Positions 1 to 9,659 of a DNA stretch of 64,000 nt are shown here, in pieces. A model generated the notes under the pieces. That model saw nothing but the letters and a program-made list of their open reading frames with translations, was not told where the DNA came from and made no database searches. This DNA is from Fibrobacter sp. Its GTDB lineage: Bacteria; Fibrobacterota; Fibrobacteria; Fibrobacterales; Fibrobacteraceae. Both the position numbers and the translations under genes were made by a program. The stretch spans positions 52,756 through 116,755 of the forward strand of contig JAGCGO010000066.1 of the NCBI GenBank assembly GCA_017649565.1. The letters are read 5' to 3'. Position 1 is the stretch's first letter. Every line of letters begins with the position of its first letter.

Positions 1-147
1 CACGTACATGCTGTCCAGAACGAAGTCGCTATAATCTTTATCGTGCATAAGGTATTCATATCTCTGGAATTCGAAAATCGTCTTGAGGCAGTTTGCGGAA
101 GCCAGGGAGAAAAAAGTCAGAGCGAGAATAAGGATAATCTTTTTCAT
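1..147 (-). CDS. Partial secreted protein (N-terminus only)
   Basis: Only the first 49 codons lie in the window; the gene runs off the left edge on the minus strand and is absent from simple ORF lists for that reason. It opens with MKKIILILALTFFSLASA, a clear type I signal peptide, followed by NC. The mature start (NCLKTIFEF...) resembles the mature start of the next minus-strand gene at 298-1020 (DCVRETFEY...), with the same Cys and a shared TxFE pattern, so the two are probably tandem paralogues. No function is recognised. The call as a real gene rests on the signal peptide and the paralogy. Confidence 0.7.
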   Translation of the reverse strand, partial: MKKIILILALTFFSLASANCLKTIFEFQRYEYLMHDKDYSDFVLDSMYV

Positions 148-177
148 AGTCGGAAATATAGTAAAGGGTTTATCGTT

Positions 178-193
178 TGTTTCACGTGGAACA
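178..193. other. parS-like ParB-binding site 1
   Basis: The bases read TGTTTCACGTGGAACA; the complementary strand is TGTTCCACGTGAAACA. That matches the conserved chromosomal parS consensus TGTTNCACGTGAAACA exactly. It lies in the gap between two divergently placed secreted-protein genes. Three more sites follow within 4.3 kb, so chance is an unlikely explanation. Confidence 0.88.
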
Positions 194-221
194 ATTTGTT
201 TTCCTTGCCGAAGGGACCGGG

Positions 222-302
222 CGTCTCATTTTGTTATGAGGAGACGAGAGACGAGACGAGAGACGAGAGAGGGCAATGGGGCCTCGAACCTCGAACCTCA
301 CC
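222..302. repeat. Low-complexity intergenic repeat (GAGACGAG then CCTCGAACCTCG)
   Basis: The stretch contains a small hairpin (GTCTCAT paired with ATGAGGAGAC), then repeated GAGACGAGA units, then CCTCGAACCTCGAACCTC. The same two-part arrangement recurs at 26509-26572. Related pieces occur at 17423-17457, 57112-57214 and 58285-58305, so this is a dispersed family and not a local accident. Confidence 0.7.
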
Positions 303-1020
303 GCTTCCTATAATATATAGTGGTATACTTGTCGCCGCCGTCGCAGGGGCCGGGTGCCTTGACATACCTGTTGCGGTTCGGTTCGAATATGTTCTGGATG
401 AGGAAGTCTCCCCTGGTTTCGTATTCATATGTAGTGTATATTTCCTCGCCTACCTTCAGGACACTTCCGTTGCCGAACTTCTTTTCTTTTCTGTTCGCCC
501 GGTAGCACTTGTTTTCGTCTTTGGGATCGCGGTATATAATCCAGTTTCTGGGAATCCCGTTGTCCAGTTCATGGATAGTGTCGTTCTTGATGTAGAACGT
601 ATAGTGCCGATCGGGATCTTCGTTTCGAACGATGTCGACGGAATCCTTCCCGCGGTAGACGGTGAAGTTCATGTAGGCGTTTTCCGGAGGGAAAGTCCAG
701 GTATATTTTTTGAGCTTGCCTACCTTGGCGGAATCCACCTTCCAGTTTGGGACTATGGTCGCCTTGCTTCCCTTGTCGAGGCAGGAATGCGTGAAAGTCA
801 AGTTGTCGAGGTGGTTCCCGTTCCAGTGGTACTTGATGGTATAGGTTAGAGATTTTTCCTGTTGGTGCAGACTGTCCGGTTTCAGGCTGCCGGGGAGGAT
901 GTATGTTCTTATATCATCGTCCGGCATGTATTGCGTGGCGAAATACTCGAAGGTCTCGCGGACGCAGTCGACCGCATGTGCATTCAGAACGGCTAAGGTG
1001 AGAATGAGAAAAGGTTTCAT
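298..1020 (-). CDS. Secreted hypothetical protein, 240 aa
   Basis: The chosen start, MKPFLILTLAVLNAHA, gives a clean type I signal peptide; an in-frame ATG nine bases upstream (MFHMKPF) is possible. No convincing ribosome site is seen for either. The mature part is rich in Tyr, Asp and Lys, with several aromatic beta-like strands and a C-terminus ending YYRKR. It has no motif I recognise. Its mature N-terminus resembles the partial protein at 1-147, suggesting a tandem duplication of cell-surface or periplasmic proteins. The start codon region sits inside a degenerate parS palindrome. The function is unknown. Confidence 0.7.
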   Translation of the reverse strand: MKPFLILTLAVLNAHAVDCVRETFEYFATQYMPDDDIRTYILPGSLKPDSLHQQEKSLTYTIKYHWNGNHLDNLTFTHSCLDKGSKATIVPNWKVDSAKVGKLKKYTWTFPPENAYMNFTVYRGKDSVDIVRNEDPDRHYTFYIKNDTIHELDNGIPRNWIIYRDPKDENKCYRANRKEKKFGNGSVLKVGEEIYTTYEYETRGDFLIQNIFEPNRNRYVKAPGPCDGGDKYTTIYYRKR

Positions 1021-1028
1021 GTGAAACA
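1013..1028. other. Degenerate parS-like palindrome
   Basis: The bases read GGTTTCATGTGAAACA, 14 of 16 matching TGTTTCACGTGAAACA. The site overlaps the start codon of the secreted-protein gene at 298-1020. It may be a decayed or weak ParB site; by itself it would not be convincing. Confidence 0.45.
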
Positions 1029-1045
1029 TTGTTGCGGGGATTTAC

Positions 1046-1444
1046 TTATACCGTTATCTCTACCCTGTTTCCTTCGGGATCGAGGACGACGCTTTCGTAA
1101 TACCCGTCGCCGGTAGTCCGGGGTTGCCCTACGACCTGGATTCCGTCTTTGGACATTTGCCGGGTGAGACGGTCCACGTCCTCTTTCGACCCGACCGAAA
1201 AGGAAAGATGGGTTAGTCCCAAATGTTCCACGTGAAACATGCGCGAGGTATCGGCGTCCTTTCCTATGTCAGGGCGATGCATGACTTCGAGGCGGGTGCC
1301 ACTTTCGAAGGTGACGAATCGGCTCGTGAATTGTTTTGTCGGATTGTGATAAAGGGGTTGGACTACCCCGCCGAAATACTTTCGGTAGAATTCGCAGACC
1401 TTGTCGATGTCATTGACCCAGATGGCTACGTGTTCGATCTTCAT
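1046..1444 (-). CDS. VOC (glyoxalase/bleomycin-resistance) family protein
   Basis: This 132-aa protein has the size of a two-module VOC fold. It begins MKIEHVAIWVNDIDKVCEF, the usual first strand with the metal-ligand His at residue 5. LEVMH, LTHLSF and the terminal NRVEITV place the other typical ligands (Glu, His, Glu). The family covers glyoxalase I, dioxygenases and fosfomycin-type resistance enzymes, and the substrate cannot be read from sequence. A perfect parS site lies inside the coding region, where it encodes MFHVEH, so ParB-site selection constrains this stretch. The gene is close behind the next minus-strand gene. Confidence 0.85.
   Translation of the reverse strand: MKIEHVAIWVNDIDKVCEFYRKYFGGVVQPLYHNPTKQFTSRFVTFESGTRLEVMHRPDIGKDADTSRMFHVEHLGLTHLSFSVGSKEDVDRLTRQMSKDGIQVVGQPRTTGDGYYESVVLDPEGNRVEITV
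1224..1239. other. parS-like ParB-binding site 2 (inside a CDS)
   Basis: TGTTCCACGTGAAACA is a perfect match to the TGTTNCACGTGAAACA consensus. It lies within the VOC protein gene, where on the minus strand it reads MFHVEH. Confidence 0.9.
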
Positions 1445-1459
1445 GGGTGCCTAACATTA

Positions 1460-1783
1460 TTACTTCAGTTTCTTGCTGGGTAGCACGAAGCAGTCGGCGG
1501 CCGCTGGCTTGTCAGCGAGAATCGAAAAAACTACTCCCGTTGCGCAGAGCGAATTTATAAATATCGGACTATCTGTCAGATTCTTCTTTCTTGGAGTATG
1601 TGTCGGTTGGTCGTTGATTTTTAAACTATCGGCGGGCGCCTCCACATCATCATTATAGTCTACCTTGAATATCAGGGCACGGTCAATTTTTACGGAAGGG
1701 TCTTCCGATTTTTGGGGCAAGAGTTGTGCGAACGGCAGATCAAAAACAAGTAATATAATAGGTATGAGAATACGATATTTCAT
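1460..1783 (-). CDS. Small secreted hypothetical protein, 107 aa
   Basis: A signal peptide (MKYRILIPIILLVFDLPFAQ) is followed by a short polar mature region. The segment FINSLCATGVVFSILADKPAA could be a weak hydrophobic strand or helix. The C-terminus ends KKLK. It is on the same strand as the VOC gene and a few bases upstream of it, so the two may be co-transcribed. No family is recognised. Confidence 0.6.
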   Translation of the reverse strand: MKYRILIPIILLVFDLPFAQLLPQKSEDPSVKIDRALIFKVDYNDDVEAPADSLKINDQPTHTPRKKNLTDSPIFINSLCATGVVFSILADKPAAADCFVLPSKKLK

Positions 1784-1852
1784 ATCATCAATATAGATAA
1801 TTTGTTTGTTGTCTCCCTAAAAAAAATGTTAAATTATGGGCAGGGTATTTTT

Positions 1853-2644
1853 ATGCAAAAGTTTTCACATAGCTATATGGTGGCCGGTCGCGATATGGAC
1901 CTGGATTATCGGATGTTGCCGATGGCTGCCCTGGCATATTACGAGGACAGTTTCGCCCGTTATCTGGGTAGCCGGTTTCTTGCCGCTTTCGATATCCGGG
2001 CTCAGGGTTTGTACTGGATCATTTCCGAAATAGATATGCGGATAGATGGAGAACTCCCCCCATGGTCCGAACGCTTTGATGTTGAACTCTGGATTTCGGA
2101 AAAGTCCAGGATAAAGATTTATTGCGACTTCACCATGAGTTACGGTGGCCGGGTCTTTGCCAGGGGGAACTGTTGCTGGATTGTCTTGGACAAGAACAGG
2201 AAGCGCCCTGCCGATACCAGGATCCTTGATGGTAAGGTTGACCTCATCGAGGAACTTGCCGCCGGTGAACACCGGAAGTTCGAATGGCAGGCATCTGAAA
2301 AATTGATGAACATGCTCGAGCATCGCGTGGGCATGAATGACATCGATTTCAACCGTCACATGAACAACAGGACGTACCTGGACTTGGCGGTGGCCTGCCA
2401 TATGGAGAGTTCCGGTTTCGAAGATGCCGTGCGAAGAATCCGGGTGAAGTTCATGCAGGAATGTTTTGTCGGGGATGTTCTGAAGTGCCATGAATACGGA
2501 CTGGAAGATAACTGTTTCGGCTACAGTTTGGAAAGGGATGGTTCCCCAGTCTGTCAGGTAATCCTGGAATTCGAGAAGAGGGTGCCGCGTGAACCTATCG
2601 AGGGGATGCCCCTGGCATTGCGTCTTGAACAGTTCAAACCGTAG
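1853..2644 (+). CDS. Acyl-ACP thioesterase family protein, 263 aa
   Basis: The double hot-dog architecture of bacterial acyl-ACP thioesterases is visible. The N-terminal half contains DYRMLPMAALAYYEDSFAR and WIISEIDMRI. The C-terminal half contains MNDIDFNRHMNNRTYLDL, matching the DxDxNxHxNNxxY signature that supplies the catalytic Asn and His in plant FatA/FatB-type enzymes. The inferred reaction is hydrolysis of acyl-ACP, releasing free fatty acid in the cytoplasm. The ATG at 1853 fits the usual family N-terminus (MQKFSHSYMV); an upstream in-frame ATG at 1802 would add an atypical extension. GGGCAGGG upstream may be the ribosome site. Confidence 0.85.
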   Translation: MQKFSHSYMVAGRDMDLDYRMLPMAALAYYEDSFARYLGSRFLAAFDIRAQGLYWIISEIDMRIDGELPPWSERFDVELWISEKSRIKIYCDFTMSYGGRVFARGNCCWIVLDKNRKRPADTRILDGKVDLIEELAAGEHRKFEWQASEKLMNMLEHRVGMNDIDFNRHMNNRTYLDLAVACHMESSGFEDAVRRIRVKFMQECFVGDVLKCHEYGLEDNCFGYSLERDGSPVCQVILEFEKRVPREPIEGMPLALRLEQFKP

Positions 2645-2664
2645 GTGGTTTGTCGAGTAATATC

Positions 2665-3228
2665 ATGTTTCACGTGAAACTTTATCACTGTATCCTTCCG
2701 TACCTTCTTGTGCTGCTGATGGCATCTGCCTCATTTGCGGATGAGTCGGAAGAAGAGGAAAAAGCAGGGGTTGACACGAACGAATCTGGATTTGAGTTGA
2801 TTCCTTGGAGTGCATTTATCGGAGGTGGGAATGCCTTTATTGCAGGAGTTGACTGGGTGTTTGGTGATTATAGCTTTCTTTATGATTCCTTTCTCGATGA
2901 TTCGTCTTCCGAACGGAAGGGTTCCTCGAAACAATTATGGGTCTGGTCTCTTCGAACTCAGGTACTTTGGACTTCTAGTTATGGTATTTATTTACAGCCT
3001 ACAATACAATATTTATATGTAGGAATTCCTCTTTTAGGTTTATTTAAAGTTTCGGTAGGTCCGGAAATAGGTTACAAGATAAAGAATGGTTTTGAATATG
3101 GTGGCTCAGCTCGTGTAGGCACATTCATTGATATTTTGAATTTTGAAATAGGGTATTTGGTAAAGTCAGAAAGAACCTATATGAATATTATACTCAATAT
3201 CCCTTCGGGGCTCAGAATTTGGACATGA
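2665..3228 (+). CDS. Secreted hypothetical protein, 187 aa
   Basis: The signal peptide starts at MFHVKLYHCILPYLL and ends near ASFA. It is followed by an acidic stretch (DESEEEEKAG) and then alternating hydrophobic/aromatic segments with many Gly and Tyr, suggesting a small beta-barrel or beta-sandwich of the outer membrane. The ATG used is itself part of a parS site, so MFHVK is dictated by the palindrome. An in-frame TTG at 2650 is a less likely start. The nearest SD-like run, AGGTGG, is 16 bases away. No family is recognised. Confidence 0.65.
   Translation: MFHVKLYHCILPYLLVLLMASASFADESEEEEKAGVDTNESGFELIPWSAFIGGGNAFIAGVDWVFGDYSFLYDSFLDDSSSERKGSSKQLWVWSLRTQVLWTSSYGIYLQPTIQYLYVGIPLLGLFKVSVGPEIGYKIKNGFEYGGSARVGTFIDILNFEIGYLVKSERTYMNIILNIPSGLRIWT
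2666..2681. other. parS-like ParB-binding site 3 (over a start codon)
   Basis: TGTTTCACGTGAAACT matches 15 of 16 positions of the consensus. It begins at the second base of the start codon of the secreted-protein gene at 2665. Confidence 0.85.
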
Positions 3229-3238
3229 TGGAGGTTTT

Positions 3239-3757
3239 ATGATAGAGATTGAAGTTGTCCAGGGAGACATCACGAAGCTTGCAGTGGATGCCATCGTGAA
3301 TGCGGCAAACTGTTCGCTGCTGGGTGGCGGCGGTGTCGACGGAGCGATCCACCGGGCGGCGGGTCCTGATTTGTTGAGGGCGTGCATCCCCCTGAACGGT
3401 TGCGAGACAGGTAAGGCCAAAATTACTCCGGGGTTCAAGCTTCCGGCGAAGTTCGTGATTCATACTCCGGGACCAGTCTATCGGGATGGCCAGCACGGTG
3501 AACCTGCGCTTTTGGAATCTTGCTACAAAAGTTGCCTCGCCCTTGCCGAAGAGAACGATTGCGAGACGGTCGCCTTCCCTGCCATCTCGACCGGCGTCTA
3601 CGGCTACCCCTGGGAAGCGGCCACCGAGATTGCCGTAAGGACGGTCCGGAACTTCCCGGTGCAGAAAGTCAGGAAAGTCATCTTCTGCTGTTTCGGGGAA
3701 ACACTATATAATATATATAGGGAAGCGGTGAGCTGTGAGGTTCACCGCGACAATTAA
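3239..3757 (+). CDS. Macro-domain protein (O-acetyl-ADP-ribose deacetylase-like)
   Basis: At 172 aa this is a single macro domain. The ADP-ribose-binding signatures are plain: GDITKLAVDAIVNAAN near the N-terminus, GGGGVDGAIHRAAG for the phosphate loop, and PAISTGVYGYP for the second loop. This pattern is that of the MacroD/YmdB class, which hydrolyses O-acetyl-ADP-ribose and removes ADP-ribose from proteins. The start is 10 bases after the preceding stop, with GGAGG upstream. It probably shares a transcript with the secreted-protein gene before it, although no functional link is evident. Confidence 0.93.
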   Translation: MIEIEVVQGDITKLAVDAIVNAANCSLLGGGGVDGAIHRAAGPDLLRACIPLNGCETGKAKITPGFKLPAKFVIHTPGPVYRDGQHGEPALLESCYKSCLALAEENDCETVAFPAISTGVYGYPWEAATEIAVRTVRNFPVQKVRKVIFCCFGETLYNIYREAVSCEVHRDN

Positions 3758-3856
3758 TCCTAACCCCTAGTCACTGTCTACCTCCTACTTCCTACTGTAT
3801 ACCAACCCCTAACCACTTTTTATATATTTTCATCTAGTTCCATCAAGGAGATCAAC
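3758..3856. repeat. Pyrimidine-rich intergenic element (CCTAACCCCTA-type)
   Basis: A C/T-rich run contains ATCCTAACCCCTAGTC and CCAACCCCTAACCAC, then TTTTTATATATTTT. A similar arrangement (CCTAACCCCTATCCCC then TTTTTTATAT) precedes the gene at 26654. It may be a recurrent intergenic element carrying an AT-rich -10-like box. No gene is present. Confidence 0.5.
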
Positions 3857-4255
3857 ATGGAAGAAGTCAAGAATTTTATCAAGGAATGCGGCGCCTATTT
3901 CCTCGCGACGGTCGACGGTGACCAGCCGCGTGTCCGTCCCTTCGGCACCATCGAAATTTTCGAGGGCAAGCTCTACATCCAGACCGGCAAGTCCAAGGAC
4001 TGCTCGAAACAGATTCAGAAAAACGGCAAGGTCGAAATCTGCGCCATGAACAAGGAAGGCAACAAGTGGCTCCGCCTGGCCGGCACTCTCGTCCGTGACG
4101 ACCGCCGCGAACCCAAGGTCCACATGCTCGAGAACTATCCCGAGCTCAAGTCGATGTACTCCCCCGACGACGACAATACCGAGGTCCTGTACTTCAAGGA
4201 TGCGACCGCGACCTTCTATTGTTTCACGGCGGCACCCCGCGTCGTTAAGTTCTGA
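3857..4255 (+). CDS. Pyridoxamine 5'-phosphate oxidase-fold protein
   Basis: This 132-aa protein has the split-barrel pattern of small PNPOx-like flavin or F420-binding proteins. FLATVDGDQPRVRPFG is the typical first strand pair. KLYIQTGKSKDCSKQI and VEICAMNKEGNKWLRLAG follow. Such proteins usually bind FMN; the substrate is unknown and it is not the true PdxH, which is longer. The ribosome site is AAGGAG a few bases upstream of the ATG. It appears monocistronic. Confidence 0.85.
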   Translation: MEEVKNFIKECGAYFLATVDGDQPRVRPFGTIEIFEGKLYIQTGKSKDCSKQIQKNGKVEICAMNKEGNKWLRLAGTLVRDDRREPKVHMLENYPELKSMYSPDDDNTEVLYFKDATATFYCFTAAPRVVKF

Positions 4256-4447
4256 TGCCTCAATAATTTGGATGTAATCGACTCCAATCGGTCGGTTCCA
4301 ATCCCGCTCATGTGGATAGATTTGTAAACATACTATTAACTATATCATGGCTCCAGTATATGGAGCCATGTTCATTAGTGGATAGATTTTGGATAAAATC
4401 GGATTTTTTATCAACAGCAGCCAGGTCGAATAAAGACAAAGTTTCAT

Positions 4448-4463
4448 TGTTTCACGTGAAACT
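4448..4463. other. parS-like ParB-binding site 4
   Basis: TGTTTCACGTGAAACT has 15 of 16 consensus positions and lies in non-coding DNA. Confidence 0.88.
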
Positions 4464-4694
4464 TTTAGGAAAAATCGCCAAAAAAGCCTTTAATTTCGCT
4501 AGGAAAAAGCGAAATCTGGACAGGGGTATTGACTGCCAGAAACGGGACGCCAGAATGTCGATTTGTGGATATTATGTGAAGTTTGAAAATTAAGCGCTGT
4601 TGCATGGAAGTAGTTAATCAACAACTTGTCAACATGCTACCTGGATGAAACTCCTGAAAAACGGAGGGAAAACGGCCTTTTTCCAGAACGATAA

Positions 4695-4723
4695 TTGTAA
4701 TAAAAATTTACAAAAAATATAAT
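4695..4723 (+). promoter_or_regulatory. Candidate sigma-70 promoter for the patatin gene
   Basis: TTGTAA (4695-4700) and TATAAT (4718-4723) are separated by 17 bases and lie 60 bases upstream of the patatin start. The -35 is a 4-of-6 match and the -10 is perfect. Confidence 0.5.
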
Positions 4724-4782
4724 ATTCATCGAAAAAATTAGTTTATTTTGTAGCGAAGAATCCATATAAAGGAAGGTTAAAA

Positions 4783-5682
4783 ATGAAACTAGTTATTTCT
4801 GTATCGGGTGGCGGTGCCTTGGGCATTGGCCCCCTCCAGTTCATGCGTAGACTCGAAGCCGATCTCGGCAAGAAACTTGGTGATGTGTGCGCCGCTTTTG
4901 CCGGTACGTCGACTGGGTCCATTATTGCTTCGGGCCTGTGCTCCGGAATGTCGGCTGACGAACTGTATGGTATGTATAATGACAATCTGTCGGCCATTTT
5001 CACGAAAAGAAAGGGCACCGTGGTTCCCGAACTCGCATCGAACTACTACCGCTACGACAATGCCAACCTGAAAAAGCTGCTTTACAAGTATTTTCCGGGC
5101 AAGATGGATGCCTTTGACAAGCCCATCTTTATTCCCACCACCTTCATGAACGGCGAAAGCGTCGAAAAGGTGTGGAACCGCGAAGATAGCTGGATGGACA
5201 GGGCTTTTGCCGTTCTTTCCAGCTGTTCGGCCCCGACATATTTCGATACGCTGAATCTTGACGGCAAGATTTTCTGCGATGGCGGCTTGTGGGCCAACGA
5301 TCCCATTATGGTGCTGGAATCGGGCATCAAGAACCCCTGCAAGCCGGACAAGAAGGCATGCAAGGAAATCATGGATGACGGGTTTATCATTCTCGCTTTC
5401 AATACCGGCATGGTCCATCCGAACAATGCGCCGAAGAAAAAGAACGCTCTCGGCTGGCTGAACTACATCATGGACGAATGGGTCGCCCGTACCGGAAATT
5501 CCAACTACTTCGAAGCCTGCGCCAATATCGGCAAGGACAATATCTTCCGCTGCGCTCCGGAAGTTGCAAGTGCCTACGAAATGGACAACCTGAAGAAGGT
5601 CAAGGAAGTTTCCGATATTTGGGACAAGTACTACGGCCAGGTGAAGCAGAAAGTCCTCAAGTTCGTGAAAACGGCGCTTTAA
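4783..5682 (+). CDS. Patatin-like phospholipase, 299 aa
   Basis: All patatin catalytic elements are visible. The oxyanion loop is SGGGALG at residues 8-14. The nucleophile elbow is GTSTG with Ser43. The second catalytic residue is Asp166 in the DGG motif (FCDGGLWANDP). Patatins hydrolyse acyl chains from membrane lipids through a Ser-Asp dyad. There is no signal peptide, so it acts in the cytosol or is delivered by another route. AAGGAAGG lies upstream of the ATG. It has its own promoter and a strong terminator, so it is a single-gene unit. Confidence 0.92.
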   Translation: MKLVISVSGGGALGIGPLQFMRRLEADLGKKLGDVCAAFAGTSTGSIIASGLCSGMSADELYGMYNDNLSAIFTKRKGTVVPELASNYYRYDNANLKKLLYKYFPGKMDAFDKPIFIPTTFMNGESVEKVWNREDSWMDRAFAVLSSCSAPTYFDTLNLDGKIFCDGGLWANDPIMVLESGIKNPCKPDKKACKEIMDDGFIILAFNTGMVHPNNAPKKKNALGWLNYIMDEWVARTGNSNYFEACANIGKDNIFRCAPEVASAYEMDNLKKVKEVSDIWDKYYGQVKQKVLKFVKTAL

Positions 5683-5711
5683 TCAGACGTTTAATATACT
5701 CTCTCTACTCT

Positions 5712-5737
5712 ATCCCGGGTTTCCCGGGATTTTTTTG
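5712..5737 (+). terminator. Rho-independent terminator after the patatin gene
   Basis: A perfect 8-bp stem (ATCCCGGG / CCCGGGAT) with a TTT loop is followed by a run of T. Confidence 0.9.
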
Positions 5738-5873
5738 TCCTGTTAGATACTGTTTCATAGTAAGACACGCCAGGACGTGGCACAGAATTTGCTAAAAGTT
5801 GCTAAATTTTAGCCCGTAAATTTTTAATACAGCAAGTCCGCGGGTTTTCCCTCGGCTTTTATAAAGGATTACT

Positions 5874-8840
<2,967 letters not shown>

Positions 8841-8870
8841 GCGTTACTTTGTAACAAATCTTGACACAGA

Positions 8871-8898
8871 ATCCCCGGCCTGGTGACCGGGGATTTTT
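8871..8898 (+). terminator. Rho-independent terminator after secA
   Basis: An 8-bp stem ATCCCCGG / CCGGGGAT with an 8-base loop is followed by TTTT. Confidence 0.88.
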
Positions 8899-9000
8899 GA
8901 CGGGATTAGAGTGGTGTTCGATGTTTGCTAAGGACAATCGACCGCTCGGGCACTGCCGGCATTGGCAAGAACCTCCTAAAAATTTTGCATATTTGTACCC

Positions 9001-9630
9001 ATGAATACGGCAAAGCGTTTTTTTAGCCTCGAAGGTATCGACGGGTCGGGAAAGACGACCCAGATTGACATGCTTATCGAGGCGCTGACCGCGGAAGGCT
9101 ATTCCGTCGTGAAACTCCGCGAACCGGGCGGTGCGAAGATTTCGGAACGCGTCCGCGAGATTCTGCTCGACCCCGACTTCAAGGGCGTCATGGGCGACAA
9201 GACGGAACTCTTGCTCTACAATGCGGCCCGTGCCCAGGTCATCCACGAGATTATCCAGCCAGCGCTCGATGCGGGCAAGGTCGTGATCGCCGACCGTTTC
9301 GCGTGGAGCACTTATGCCTACCAAGGGTACGCCCGCGGCTTGGGGGCCGACATGGTGCAGCGCCTGACGGAGCTCACCTGCGGCAACTGCTTCCCGGAAC
9401 TGACCGTCGTGCTCGACATCGACGTCGCGAGGGGCCGCGCTCGCACCGCGAAGCGGGGCGAGGCACCCGATCGCCTGGAGCAGGAGAAAGCCGAATTTTT
9501 CGAACGGGTGCGCCAGGGATACCTGGCCGCGGCCCGCGACTACCCGGATTGCGTGGCCGCCATAGATGCCGACCGCAGCGCACAGGACGTGTTTGCGGAC
9601 CTGTACAAGCTCGTGAAGGGCCGACTCTAA
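9001..9630 (+). CDS. tmk: Thymidylate kinase, 209 aa
   Basis: The enzyme phosphorylates dTMP to dTDP for DNA synthesis. The P-loop GIDGSGKT occupies residues 12-19. The DR(F/Y) motif is DRFAWSTYAYQG at about residue 98. The lid/TMP region and a C-terminal helix (DVFADLYKLVKGRL) complete the family pattern. The length is typical. The acyltransferase gene follows after 29 bases, suggesting a shared transcript. An ATG at the start of the family alignment (MNTAKRFFSLEGIDGSGK) supports this start, although no strong SD is visible. Confidence 0.96.
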   Translation: MNTAKRFFSLEGIDGSGKTTQIDMLIEALTAEGYSVVKLREPGGAKISERVREILLDPDFKGVMGDKTELLLYNAARAQVIHEIIQPALDAGKVVIADRFAWSTYAYQGYARGLGADMVQRLTELTCGNCFPELTVVLDIDVARGRARTAKRGEAPDRLEQEKAEFFERVRQGYLAAARDYPDCVAAIDADRSAQDVFADLYKLVKGRL

Positions 9631-9659
9631 TCGGCCCCTGACTAAAGGATTATACATAA

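Larger units (their letters stand above)
4256..4782. other. 527-bp non-coding region with parS site and AT-rich flank
   Basis: No credible gene is seen; the one ORF here (4312-4593) has no family features and spans the parS site. The region holds the fourth parS site, three 8-of-9 matches to DnaA boxes (TGTGGATAG at 4311, TTATCAACA at 4408, TGTGGATAT at 4564), a small palindrome (ATGGCTCCAG...GGAGCCAT around 4348) and a very AT-rich segment at 4686-4745. Confidence 0.6.

Noticed and set aside
4312..4593. A 93-codon plus-strand frame in the parS-containing gap
   Set aside because: It has no ribosome site, signal or family features, and it spans a parS palindrome and AT-rich non-coding DNA.
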